Assembly (NCBI GenBank): GCA_028274825.1
Contig: JAQCMZ010000213.1
Span: forward strand, 1-14,753
Direction of reading: 5' to 3'
Length of the DNA stretch: 14,753 nucleotides
Source of the DNA: Haloferacaceae archaeon
GTDB taxonomy: Archaea; Halobacteriota; Halobacteria; Halobacteriales; Haloferacaceae
Shown here: one piece after another, positions 1-6,778 of the stretch
How positions within the stretch are numbered: position 1 is the first letter of the stretch
Layout of the letters: each line of letters begins with the position of its first letter
The notes under the pieces: model-generated
Seen by the model: only the letters and a program-made list of their open reading frames with translations
Told to the model about the DNA's origin: nothing
Database searches by the model: none
Translations under genes and position numbers: made by a program

Positions 1-918
1 GGACTCCACCAGCTCATTGAGGACGGGGCGGCCGACTACGACGACCCGGTCGTCGAGCACTGGCCGGAGTTCGCCGAGGCCGGCACGGAGAAGGCCCAAA
101 TCACCATCCGACAGTTGATGAGTCACACCGCTGGTATCCCCTACGGCGAGTTCGACGACCAAGCCGAAGACTGGGGCGACTGGGACGCCGTGGTGGCAGC
201 GATGGAGGCGATTGAGCCGGTGTTCGAGCCAGGTGAGCAACCGGCCTATCACACGTTCAACTACGGCTGGCTCGTCGGCGAACTCATCCGCCGGCTGAGC
301 GGCCAGCCAGTCGACGAGTACGTCGCCGAACATGTGTTCGAGCCACTCGGGATGGAGCAGACGTCGATCGGTCTCGCCGCCAACGAAGAGGACGATGTCG
401 CCACGCTCGCTGGCTTCGAGATGTACGACCGGTGCCGAGACCCGGGTGAGGGGCTCGGCATTCCGGCCGCCGAATCGGCGGCCGCGTTCAACGACGAGGC
501 CGTCCGTCGCGCCGTGATTCCAGCTGCCAACGGAATTAGCACCGCCCAGGATATGGCGCGGTTTTACGCCTGCCTCGCAAACGGTGGCGCTCTCGACGGC
601 ACCAGACTCCTCAACGAGGACACCGTCGCGCACGCAACACAGACCCACGCCGAGACGGACTCGGACGGCACCCTCTCTCGCCCGGCCCGCTACGGACTCG
701 GCGTCTGGACCGGCGGCCTCGCAAACGATATGTTCGGATCGCTCAGCCGCGAGCGGATGTTCGGCCACGCCGGACTCGGCAGCATCTTCGGGTGGGGTGA
801 TCCAGAACTGAACGTCGGCTTTGCGTATGTCACCAACGGAATTCGCGAGGAATCCTGGGAACACGCTGCTCGGGTTAGTGGGCTCTCCGATGCGGTCCGG
901 CTCGCGTTGTGTGAGTAA
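1..918 (+). CDS. Class C beta-lactamase-type serine hydrolase/esterase, 3' part (5' end outside window)
   Basis: The frame is open from base 1 to a TAA at 916-918, giving 305 residues without the true N-terminus. The first visible residues (LIEDGAADYDDPVVEHWPEF, then ITIRQLMSHTAGI) match the segment that follows the catalytic SxxK motif in the beta-lactamase/esterase family, so SxxK should lie just left of the window. Further on, YHTFNYGWLVGELIRRLSG occupies the place of the second catalytic Tyr motif, followed by FEPLGM. HAGLGSIFGWGDPE near the C-terminus stands where these enzymes carry the third (KTG-like) motif. Such proteins hydrolyse esters or amides through an acyl-serine; the substrate cannot be told from sequence. 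A TTG at 115 and ATG at 118 are internal codons, not starts. The acidic composition fits a haloarchaeal cytoplasmic protein. No signal sequence can be judged because the N-terminus is missing. Confidence 0.88.
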   Translation, partial: GLHQLIEDGAADYDDPVVEHWPEFAEAGTEKAQITIRQLMSHTAGIPYGEFDDQAEDWGDWDAVVAAMEAIEPVFEPGEQPAYHTFNYGWLVGELIRRLSGQPVDEYVAEHVFEPLGMEQTSIGLAANEEDDVATLAGFEMYDRCRDPGEGLGIPAAESAAAFNDEAVRRAVIPAANGISTAQDMARFYACLANGGALDGTRLLNEDTVAHATQTHAETDSDGTLSRPARYGLGVWTGGLANDMFGSLSRERMFGHAGLGSIFGWGDPELNVGFAYVTNGIREESWEHAARVSGLSDAVRLALCE

Positions 919-933
919 GATATGGTTGCTCTG

Positions 934-1013
934 ATACTGGTGGCTGTAAGTTCCTAAAGATATTCCCCACCCCGGGATGGCGAGTTACTTCAGTTTGTTA
1001 CAGCTACCAGTAT
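934..1013. repeat. 80-base inverted-repeat element (MITE-like or long stem-loop)
   Basis: ATACTGGTGGCTGTAA at 934-949 and TTACAGCTACCAGTAT at 998-1013 are inverted copies with 15 of 16 bases matching; the single difference is C/T at the tenth base. The 48-base interior has no gene. I see no clear target-site duplication next to the arms. It lies 16 bases after the stop of the hydrolase gene, so it could be a transcript-end structure, but the arm length and separation fit a small non-autonomous transposon at least as well. Confidence 0.6.
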
Positions 1014-1268
1014 GAGGCTGACTATAGAAACCGAGTCAGCAACTCCAATTCCGGTACCCATCCCACAGCGGTAGAGAGTGGACTATACCAGATCTTGTTG
1101 GCGGAGGAGGATGTCAACAGGACGGGCTTGCCTCTTTAGCACGTACAGAAGCGATGTACGAACTTGCCACCGGACTTCACGAATACGTGATCGGCCGGCC
1201 TCAACAGGGCCACGAGTGTATCTGCGGGGAGACACATTAGCAAAGCTGCTAGAAACCATCAGCCGGTA

Positions 1269-1318
1269 GTCTGTTTAACCTACACGAGTGGTTTGACAGG
1301 GGACTTGTTGGTTAAGAG
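1269..1318. repeat. Imperfect inverted repeat upstream of xseA
   Basis: The left arm TTTAACCTAC (1274-1283) and right arm GTTGGTTAAGAG (1307-1318) form an imperfect inverted pair about GGTTAA. The right arm shares its first 11 bases with GTTGGTTAAGAC at 3149-3160, on the far side of xseB, and both copies are followed shortly by CAGTCG. It ends 115 bases before the xseA start. It may be a regulator site or the scar of a duplicated short repeat. Confidence 0.45.
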
Positions 1319-1433
1319 TCTCAGTCGCCACCGAGAGCTGGAACTACATGCTGACTCCCGTCTCATTCTGACTGGCAACGGTCAGCGCTCAGAGCCGATC
1401 AACTAAACCACCGCCTGCCATACACCGATTCGA

Positions 1434-2804
1434 ATGGCCGTCGATGACGATATCGGAGCAGATCAACTCGATCTAGACGAGTCCGCATGGTCAGTCTCGC
1501 GGCTTAACGACGAGATTGCGAGCACACTCACTGACGCTGCCACTCGATTCCCCACATATGTCGTCGGTGAGGTATCCGAAGTAACCGCCAAGCCGTATGG
1601 AACCTTCTTCAAACTCCAAGACGTCGACGGCGCCGAGACGATCCAGTGTATCGCGTGGTCATCGTTTCGAGACCAGTTTGCCGACAGTATCACACCGGGT
1701 GAAGAAGCGATCGTCCGTGCTGACGTCGATTTTTACACTGACGGCGGACGAACCCAGCTCAACGTCAAGGACTACTGGGAAGTAGGCGATTCCGAACGCG
1801 TCCAAGCCCTAGAGGCGCTGCGAGCCGAACTTGCGACTGAAGGGCTATTCGGCGCTGAGCAAAAACAGCCACTGCCCGAGTACCCGTCGAACATTGGCGT
1901 TGTGACCTCACTGACGGGGTCGGCACGAGAGGATTTCCAAGAGGCAGCACATACGCGGGCACCAGGGGCGACGATTACCATCTTTGGAGCAACCGTCCAG
2001 GGAGCGAACGCCGCCCCATCACTCGTCGGGGCCGTGCGAAGCGCAAACGCTGACCCCGATATCGACCTGATCGTTGTCACGCGTGGCGGCGGCGCTGCCG
2101 ACACGCTGTGGTGTTTCAATGAAGAGCCAGTCGTGCGAGCGATTGCCGACTGTGACACACCAACGGTCGTCGCCGTCGGCCACGAGGATGATTCAACGCT
2201 GGCTGAGGACGTCGCCGATCAGGCAGCAATCACGCCCACAGATGCTGGGATTGCGGCGACGCCAGATATGGCGGCACTCTCTGAACGGATTGAGACGATC
2301 GAACGTCGGCTCACGAGAGCGTACGAGTCCGTCGTCGACGATCGACTCGCTGCCTTCGAACGGCGCGTTGACAACGCAGTAGTTGGGCTCGAACGGGCCG
2401 CCGAAACTCGTCAGGCACGCATCCAACGCACTGCGGATCTCGAAGGCCGGATCGACACCGCGTACACGACGCTCACCACAGCTCGCATCGACAGTCTCGA
2501 CGACCGAATTGATACCGCGCTTCAGGCAGTCGAACACGCCGCAGAGACTGACGCCGTTACTGCCAAGGCGGCTAAGAGCCGCATGGCTGGACTCGAGATA
2601 CGGATTGACCGCGCGTATGAGCGTCGCGTCCGCGACACAACAGCCAATCTCGAGCGGCGTATTGACCGCGCTTATCGGGACTTGGCGGCGGACGCTGCTG
2701 TCGAAGCGGCACGCAGAGAAGCCCAAAGGCTTCGTCTGGTGGTGCTCGTGCTCGTGGTGTGCCTCGTGGCTGTTGGAATCGTGTGGTTCCTGGGACTCCC
2801 GTGA
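1434..2804 (+). CDS. xseA: Exonuclease VII large subunit with C-terminal membrane segment
   Basis: Exonuclease VII degrades single-stranded DNA to short oligonucleotides; the large subunit is catalytic. The protein has 456 residues. Residues 20-118 look like the N-terminal OB-fold that binds single-stranded DNA. The catalytic domain shows GVVTSLTGSAREDF (155-168), RGGGAADTLWCFNEE (217-231) and GHEDDSTLAED (249-259). By comparison with E. coli XseA, D167, R217, H250 and D253 would be the essential residues and all are present. Residues 285-422 are a long helical region with a repeated L-E-x-R-I-D-x-A-Y motif at 289, 308, 336, 355, 387 and 406, in three pairs each spaced exactly 19 residues; in the bacterial enzyme this region binds XseB copies. 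Residues 435-455 form a hydrophobic segment after Arg-rich residues, which would make a membrane tail anchor and is unexpected for this enzyme. The ATG at 1434 starts the acidic N-terminus. xseB follows 42 bases downstream. Confidence 0.93.
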   Translation: MAVDDDIGADQLDLDESAWSVSRLNDEIASTLTDAATRFPTYVVGEVSEVTAKPYGTFFKLQDVDGAETIQCIAWSSFRDQFADSITPGEEAIVRADVDFYTDGGRTQLNVKDYWEVGDSERVQALEALRAELATEGLFGAEQKQPLPEYPSNIGVVTSLTGSAREDFQEAAHTRAPGATITIFGATVQGANAAPSLVGAVRSANADPDIDLIVVTRGGGAADTLWCFNEEPVVRAIADCDTPTVVAVGHEDDSTLAEDVADQAAITPTDAGIAATPDMAALSERIETIERRLTRAYESVVDDRLAAFERRVDNAVVGLERAAETRQARIQRTADLEGRIDTAYTTLTTARIDSLDDRIDTALQAVEHAAETDAVTAKAAKSRMAGLEIRIDRAYERRVRDTTANLERRIDRAYRDLAADAAVEAARREAQRLRLVVLVLVVCLVAVGIVWFLGLP

Positions 2805-2846
2805 CAAGAGCAGGGTATTCAAGAATCTGCCGTAGAACCACGATGT

Positions 2847-3056
2847 ATGAGCGAGGCTGAATTCGATATCGCAGACACGGTTGAGCGGCTTGAGGAGATC
2901 GCCGAAACACTCGAAGACGGGGAGGTCGATCTTGCGACTGCCAAAGAGCTCCGTGAGGAAGCAGATACCCTCCTCAAGGACCTCCGTGGAGCCCTCGACG
3001 TTGGCGATGGGGAAATCATCGAACTGGACGAAGAAGATAGCGACCTCACCAGTTGA
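2847..3056 (+). CDS. xseB: Exonuclease VII small subunit
   Basis: A 69-residue, highly acidic protein of the size expected for XseB. It has the family pattern of two helices: DTVERLEEIAETLEDGEVDL (10-29), then a second helix in which ATAKELREEADTLLKDL is visible, and an acidic tail rich in Asp and Glu. Several XseB copies bind the helical arm of XseA and are needed for activity. The gene starts 42 bases after the xseA stop on the same strand, so co-transcription is very likely. The ATG at 2847 gives the expected N-terminus. Confidence 0.92.
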   Translation: MSEAEFDIADTVERLEEIAETLEDGEVDLATAKELREEADTLLKDLRGALDVGDGEIIELDEEDSDLTS

Positions 3057-3118
3057 ACACGTCCACCCTGTGTGCCGAAGATTCTAGTTAACGAACAGTC
3101 GGCAGGAGGGAGGCCGGA

Positions 3119-3160
3119 GTCTTAACCAACAGAAGCGTGCTGTACAGCGTTGGTTAAGAC
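3119..3160. repeat. Perfect 12-base inverted repeat downstream of xseB
   Basis: GTCTTAACCAAC (3119-3130) and GTTGGTTAAGAC (3149-3160) are exact inverted copies separated by 18 bases. The spacer ends in a 10-base palindrome GCTGTACAGC (3139-3148) that abuts the right arm. A nearby GTTAACGAAC (3087-3096) resembles one arm. The right arm recurs at 1307-1318 in front of xseA. No poly-T run follows on either strand, so it does not look like a simple terminator. Confidence 0.65.
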
Positions 3161-3437
3161 CACTCCCAGTCGGTGAGCGTACTGGCGACAATTAGTTTTC
3201 ACACGACATCCAACCCACGCATATTATGGCTTCGGTGCCTCTGTTGAAATCCTCAGAGAATGAGATGTTTTTCCAGTCGTGCTAAATATAGAGGATTCAT
3301 ACAGCACGCCGACAGTGTTCATTTCGCCCCCAACCTACTGAACCAACCGTGCTACCCTGAGTGCGATTTGAATCAATCTGCGACTCTGTAGCTAATAAGA
3401 CGGTAGATTCACAACGCTCGCAAATACCAGCTCAGAT
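3161..3437. mobile_element. Non-coding stretch with probable IS terminus remnant (about 3228-3310)
   Basis: No gene is visible. Bases 3228-3310 read, on the minus strand, like the leader end of a haloarchaeal IS element: a hairpin with CGTGCT (3278-3283) and AGCACG (3303-3308) as arms, then AGGATTTCAACAGAG (complement of 3239-3253). I associate AGGATTTCAACAG with the ends of haloarchaeal IS5-like elements, but this is from memory. No transposase fragment accompanies it. Confidence 0.35.
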
Positions 3438-3641
3438 GTGAGACATCAGTATGTTGTAGTTGGCGTATTTGCCATTATATTTGGAATTATAATGTTGATC
3501 TGGCCTGAGAAAGTTGCGCGCTGGAGAAATAGCGGAGCAGTAGATTCTGATCCGACTCCCGGTCTGGTCAAATTAGTTCAGTATTTTGGTAGTCCTGTGC
3601 TTATCGCTCTCGGCTCCGTATTAGTAGAGTCAGCAGTCTAG
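3438..3641 (+). CDS. Small two-helix membrane protein, unknown function
   Basis: The 67-residue product has two hydrophobic segments, about residues 5-21 (YVVVGVFAIIFGIIMLI) and 46-64 (ending VLIALGSVLV), joined by a polar loop with WPEKVARWRNSG. The pattern, a helix ending in W-P-E followed by a basic patch, recalls the small DUF6199-like membrane proteins common in haloarchaea; this is only a resemblance. The start is GTG at 3438; the only in-frame ATG (3492) would cut the first helix. The gene is more AT-rich than its neighbours and is surrounded by IS remnants, so it may be transferred. A TATA-like CTAATAAG lies about 45 bases before the GTG. Confidence 0.55.
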   Translation: MRHQYVVVGVFAIIFGIIMLIWPEKVARWRNSGAVDSDPTPGLVKLVQYFGSPVLIALGSVLVESAV

Positions 3642-3883
3642 GACTCGTCTTGGCCCCTATCAAGCGTTCAACTGTATTGACCGATCCGCCCAACTGAGTT
3701 CTCAATAGGTTTTGTGTGAGATACGCGCTTTGTATCCAGCACGCCGTTTATATCAGATTTAGAGGTTGTCAAAAGAGCCGCCTCGGGCTCTCTGACCGAG
3801 TGCCGTAGCGGGTTTCACCTCCGCCGTCGTCTGCCCCGAAAGAGTGATCTGAATAAGCCTAGTCACGTCCCATTACGGAAATA

Positions 3884-3923
3884 CAAGGAGAAGGCCTCAC
3901 GCTTCAGCGCGGGGATGAATCCG
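3884..3923 (+). mobile_element. Solo IS1341-type right-end fragment
   Basis: CAAGGAGAAGGCCTCACGC, then loop TTCA and GCGCGGGG, forms the end hairpin seen in haloarchaeal tnpB elements. It closely matches the inverted copy at 11097-11138, which also begins CAAGGAGAA. One A-G mismatch breaks the stem here. No tnpB reading frame is attached. Confidence 0.5.
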
Positions 3924-4054
3924 ACACCGCCGGCACAAGCTCAGATCGGCGTGGGTAACGGATGTTTTTAATTAATCACACGCCGAATGGATGAGTATCC
4001 GAGGCGGTCTATCCGCCCGCTTAATTGGACAGTATCGGGATTCCCTCACCCCAA

Positions 4055-4249
4055 CGCAGAAACACCCTTTCTGCGGGACTGGTGTGGGTGTCGTCACAAG
4101 TAACTCTGAATCCCATGTCGGGAGAGGAGTACCGGCTGATTGGCACAGCCAGTAGCTGTCCGACATTGACAGCTACAAACCACAATATCCCACCCCAGCG
4201 GCGCGGTGCCGTGGGAATCCTCGCGCTTCAGCTCGGGGAGGATGTCAAC
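4055..4249 (+). ncRNA. Orphan omega-RNA-like right end of an IS1341/IS605-type element
   Basis: In order on the plus strand: perfect 8-base hairpin CGCAGAAA/TTTCTGCG (4055-4075); GGCTG/CAGCC stem (4134-4150); perfect 9-base hairpin GTAGCTGTC/GACAGCTAC with 7-base loop (4152-4176); AATATCCCA; and the terminal CCTCGCGC-TTCA-GCTCGGGG hairpin followed by GAGGATGTCAAC (ending 4249). The same landmarks occur in the same order in the right end of the tnpB pseudogene at 12221-12359. In such elements the tnpB 3' end and its flank encode the guide RNA (sotRNA/reRNA). No tnpB frame remains here, so this is either a relic or a stand-alone RNA. Expression is not shown by sequence. Confidence 0.5.
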
Positions 4250-4370
4250 GTAACCCTCAAGCAGAGTTTTTTGGGCAGACCCAGAACACACATGCCACCC
4301 TGCTACCGATCAGGATGGACTCGCTGTTGAGATGAGATAATCGACCGACATCAGGGTAGCTCCACCCAGC

Positions 4371-5132
4371 TCACCGCGAGCATGAGCAGCCCAGTTTTGA
4401 AGAACGGCCCAGCCGAGATCTGCGATTCGTTCGTGATGAGAACCGCCGCTTCGAGTGTCTCGAGGTGCCGATCGGGCAGATTATTTCGGACGGAGCGGCG
4501 ACGCTTTCGGTCGGGTACCCCCTAATGGCGCCAGCCTCGAACGCTACGATGAACCCCGCCAGTGTGTCGACGTCGGAGTTCGACCGTTCACTCTCCGACC
4601 GGTGGTTACCTGTGCCATCGTCCGCGAGGCGAACAGGGGTGTATCCTGTCCGGTCTTCGACATCTAGAATATCTGATTTGTACACATCCGAGGGCAGTTT
4701 CAGGTTGCGCTTGGCGGTCTTGTGTGAGCTCTCATCATCGTCAGAGCCGTCTTCTTTGATGGCTCCGTCACAGTCGCTCCCGTCAGACTCAGAAAGGTCT
4801 GTGGCTCCACTGTCGGACTCATTTTCATCGTCGTTAGCAGATGTTGCTAACGTCTCGTCTGCCGTGTCTGTCCGTTTGTTCGCTGAATCGGTGGCTGCGT
4901 CACTGCTGTCAGGGGCGGAAGCACTTGCTTCTGAGAAGTTGGAGGCTGTGGCCGATTCATTTTGCCTCGACCCACTGGCGGATACCTCGTTGGTTCTAGA
5001 GTCCTCAGGTGCGGTGTCGGAATCCCTAGAGTCTCGCTCAGGAGAAACCGCGGTCAGCAAGTATCGACGACTAAGTTTAGGACAGTTAGTCGGCGTTCCA
5101 CTGTACAATAGAGTGCTGGACTGGAAGTTCAC
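4371..5132 (-). CDS. Asp/Ser-rich protein of unknown function, probably frameshifted near its end
   Basis: Residues of about 20-140 are a low-complexity, disordered tract rich in Ser, Asp, Glu and Thr, followed by a more ordered part (KLPSDVYKSDILDVEDRTGY and DTLAGFIVAFEAGAIRGYP). The last 33 residues turn abruptly Arg/Ser-rich, which is typical of a shadow frame. From about 4465-4480 another minus frame reads RHLETLEAAVLITNES and then SAGPFFKTGLLMLAVSWVEL before a TGA at 4351-4353; it looks like the true C-terminus, so one small indel probably separates the two parts. The ATG at 5132 lies inside the 3' end of the upstream CPBP-like gene (47-base overlap); a TTG near 5063 is an alternative start. 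The opposite plus frame (4465-5223) is rejected. I do not recognise the family. Confidence 0.5.
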   Translation of the reverse strand: MNFQSSTLLYSGTPTNCPKLSRRYLLTAVSPERDSRDSDTAPEDSRTNEVSASGSRQNESATASNFSEASASAPDSSDAATDSANKRTDTADETLATSANDDENESDSGATDLSESDGSDCDGAIKEDGSDDDESSHKTAKRNLKLPSDVYKSDILDVEDRTGYTPVRLADDGTGNHRSESERSNSDVDTLAGFIVAFEAGAIRGYPTESVAAPSEIICPIGTSRHSKRRFSSRTNRRSRLGRSSKLGCSCSR

Positions 5133-5994
5133 CGTGCTGCCACAGCAGCCACGCCACTACCACGAGGTATGCCAGTACCATCTTTGGAAAGCCATACTGA
5201 TCAATTGTATCAAGCACTCCTGAGAAGGTTCCCGTCACCTCGATCATCGTGAACACGATAGTGCCGGAGAAGAACGCTCCAAAATAGGCTCCGATTCCGA
5301 GGCCCAACTCGGCAGTGTGGAGGGTCATGAGCCCGAAGATTCCGCCCGCTATTGCTAAATCGAGAATCCGCAAGGGGGTCGTACTTCCGTGCATCGCGAT
5401 AAACAAGATGACGGCTACCGGGACCGCTGCAAGGGCTGCCCAATTGACATCTATCCCCCGGCTGTATAATCCCTCAGCTGCGTTCTTCAGGATGACTCGG
5501 AAAAAGACGACCTGTTGGACGGCCGCGTGGAGGACGAGCGCGGCAAATGGAAAAATTAGCCAAAAGAGAATTGACTCGTCTGGTGTCGAAGGCGACACGT
5601 GTATAGATTTTCCACCCGACACCGAACCAATGCCGATCCACAGTATCTGACCGGTGACCACCGCGACAAGCCCGATGAAAAAATCGCGTACCCAGTCGAG
5701 AGACCCCGAGATTCCGTAGTTCGACAGCGGTTGCCGGTCGAAATAGCGCGCCCATAGGAACAACGCAATGAGGAGAAAGCCCGCATGAAGGAGTGACGAA
5801 GCAAGGCCAGTCACTGTTGACCGCATTGACTGGAAAAGAACAGTGATCACGTTAGCAGTGAGTATATCGCCAGTGACGATCCATAATAATGGCATAGCGA
5901 GGAGGACTCGCCAGGTGGCCCGCACTCGTGTATCTGCTTCCCCGAAGACGACAACACAGAGCTGATCTGCTACTGTTGTTGGGACTCCGGACAT
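5086..5994 (-). CDS. CPBP/CAAX-protease-like membrane protein lacking the glutamate motif
   Basis: The 302-residue protein has about eight hydrophobic segments and the layout of the CPBP (CAAX protease and bacteriocin-processing) family. The region HAAVQQVVFFRVILKNAAEG (156-175) aligns with motif 1, usually EExxxR, but the Glu pair is Gln160-Gln161 and the spacing to Arg166 is one residue longer. Motif 2 survives as FIAMH (198-202), and His226 (LHTAE) stands where motif 3 is expected. The glutamates bind metal or activate water in active members, so this copy may be a non-catalytic membrane protein. The gene diverges from the acetyltransferase gene; a TATA-like element sits about 24 bases before the ATG, which suggests a leaderless transcript. 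The 3' end overlaps the start of the next minus-strand frame. Confidence 0.78.
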   Translation of the reverse strand: MSGVPTTVADQLCVVVFGEADTRVRATWRVLLAMPLLWIVTGDILTANVITVLFQSMRSTVTGLASSLLHAGFLLIALFLWARYFDRQPLSNYGISGSLDWVRDFFIGLVAVVTGQILWIGIGSVSGGKSIHVSPSTPDESILFWLIFPFAALVLHAAVQQVVFFRVILKNAAEGLYSRGIDVNWAALAAVPVAVILFIAMHGSTTPLRILDLAIAGGIFGLMTLHTAELGLGIGAYFGAFFSGTIVFTMIEVTGTFSGVLDTIDQYGFPKMVLAYLVVVAWLLWQHGELPVQHSIVQWNAD

Positions 5995-6013
5995 ACCAAC
6001 TCACTTAGAACCC

Positions 6014-6023
6014 ATATTAAAAG
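6014..6023 (-). promoter_or_regulatory. TATA-like box for the CPBP-like gene
   Basis: On the minus strand CTTTTAATAT is centred about 24 bases before the ATG at 5994. This position and T/A-rich content match a haloarchaeal TATA box serving a leaderless mRNA. Confidence 0.5.
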
Positions 6024-6118
6024 AAGTCGGGGTGGCGTGTGAAAGACATCCGCTGTACGTTTACCGAACCTCAACTGAAACTGAGACAAATCAGTTAGAT
6101 CAAAACAGACCGACATCC

Positions 6119-6128
6119 GTATACGTAA
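6119..6128 (+). promoter_or_regulatory. TATA-like box for the GNAT gene
   Basis: GTATACGTAA is centred about 30 bases before the GTG at 6154 and about 18 before the TTG at 6142. The spacing favours the GTG as the start of a leaderless transcript. Confidence 0.35.
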
Positions 6129-6153
6129 ACCAGCCGCGATATTGGATAGGAAT

Positions 6154-6735
6154 GTGGGATCAGAGACGTTGAGATTCCGTTCGTACGAGTCCCCGGACGA
6201 CGGCGCGATATGGGAACTCCACCAGTGGGCAATGCGCGAAACAGGCGTCGATCCCAGTGACATCCCAGGGACCGACGACCTTCGGTCGATCCAGACAGCA
6301 TACATCGATCCAGGCGGAGCGTTTGTCGTTGGTATTGCTGACGCAGTGCCGGCTGATGACTCAGACGCGGTTGCGACAGCAGGCACATCTGAGGCGAGCG
6401 TGCCTGACGCCCTCGCCACGCATGACGGCATTGTCGTCGCGATGGGTGGATACATTCCCAATAGTGCCGGCCACGCTGATGAACGCAATCAACCTGGTGC
6501 GGTTGAACTTCACCGAATGCGCGTCGCACCACCTTTCCAGCGACGAGGATTTGGCCGAGAGCTGATAACAGAGCTAGAAGGTAGAGCAACGGCTGCTGGG
6601 TTCGAGTCCGTACTGGCAACAACGTCAACACGGCAATCAGCGGCACTTTCGTTTTATCCTGACCAAGGATACGAAGAAGTAGAACGATCCACAGCCGGAG
6701 AGTACGAACTTGTCCACTACGAAAAACCGTTGTGA
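6154..6735 (+). CDS. GNAT-family N-acetyltransferase
   Basis: Members of this family move an acetyl group from acetyl-CoA to an amine; the substrate here is unknown. The acetyl-CoA-binding signature is clear: LHRMRVAPPFQRRGFGRELI contains the V-x-P-x-x-Q/R-x-x-G-x-G motif A, preceded by a beta strand (GIVVAMGGYIP) and followed by a helix (ELEGRATAAGF). The C-terminal ALSFYPDQGYEEV is the usual motif B region ending the fold. No ATG start exists: GTG at 6154 gives MGSETLRFRSYES and fits the TATA-like box; TTG at 6142 would add four residues. An acidic Ala/Asp/Ser-rich insert (about DADSDAVATAG-like composition, 60 residues before motif A) interrupts the core and is low in complexity. The gene converges on trpB with a 43-base gap. 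Confidence 0.85.
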   Translation: MGSETLRFRSYESPDDGAIWELHQWAMRETGVDPSDIPGTDDLRSIQTAYIDPGGAFVVGIADAVPADDSDAVATAGTSEASVPDALATHDGIVVAMGGYIPNSAGHADERNQPGAVELHRMRVAPPFQRRGFGRELITELEGRATAAGFESVLATTSTRQSAALSFYPDQGYEEVERSTAGEYELVHYEKPL

Positions 6736-6778
6736 GCCAGACCAAACCAGCAGACCACTAGTCCGAAGCCGTCGAACG

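Larger units (their letters stand above)
919..1433. other. 515-base spacer with inverted-repeat element and decayed reading frame
   Basis: No convincing intact gene is present. Bases 934-1013 are an inverted-repeat element listed separately. A plus-strand frame open from 1028 to a TAG at 1238-1240 reads DGLASLARTEAMYELATGLH and ends HECICGETH; it looks protein-like, but its only ATG is at 1154, leaving 28 residues, so it may be the tail of a decayed gene. Bases 1107-1118 (GAGGATGTCAAC) equal the terminal dodecamer of IS1341-type right ends at 4238-4249 and, inverted, at 11097-11108. The 63-residue ATG frame at 1078-1269 is rich in Arg, Ser and Cys and looks like a shadow frame. Confidence 0.5.
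3642..4350. other. IS graveyard: non-coding region of hairpins and IS1341-type ends
   Basis: About 700 bases with no credible gene. It holds a short hairpin AGAGCC-GCCTCG-GGCTCT at about 3773-3790, a right-end hairpin fragment (3884-3923), GGCGG-TCTAT-CCGCC near 4003, CGCAGAAA-CACCC-TTTCTGCG (4055-4075), and a structured right end of tnpB type (4134-4249). The 101-residue plus frame at 4025-4330 and the minus frames across it are unconvincing as proteins. Confidence 0.5.

Noticed and set aside
1420..1434. GATTCGAAT, resembling a tRNA T-loop
   Set aside because: No matching acceptor, D or anticodon arms around it; it lies directly before the xseA start.
2193..2822. Minus-strand frame of 209 residues opposite xseA
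   Set aside because: Shadow of the xseA helical repeat region; low-quality composition.
4465..5223. Plus-strand frame of 252 residues
   Set aside because: Ser-rich shadow of the acidic minus-strand gene; it also runs antisense into the CPBP-like gene.
6095..6745. Minus-strand frame of 216 residues opposite the GNAT gene
   Set aside because: Arg/Leu-rich antisense shadow; the plus strand holds the acetyl-CoA motif.
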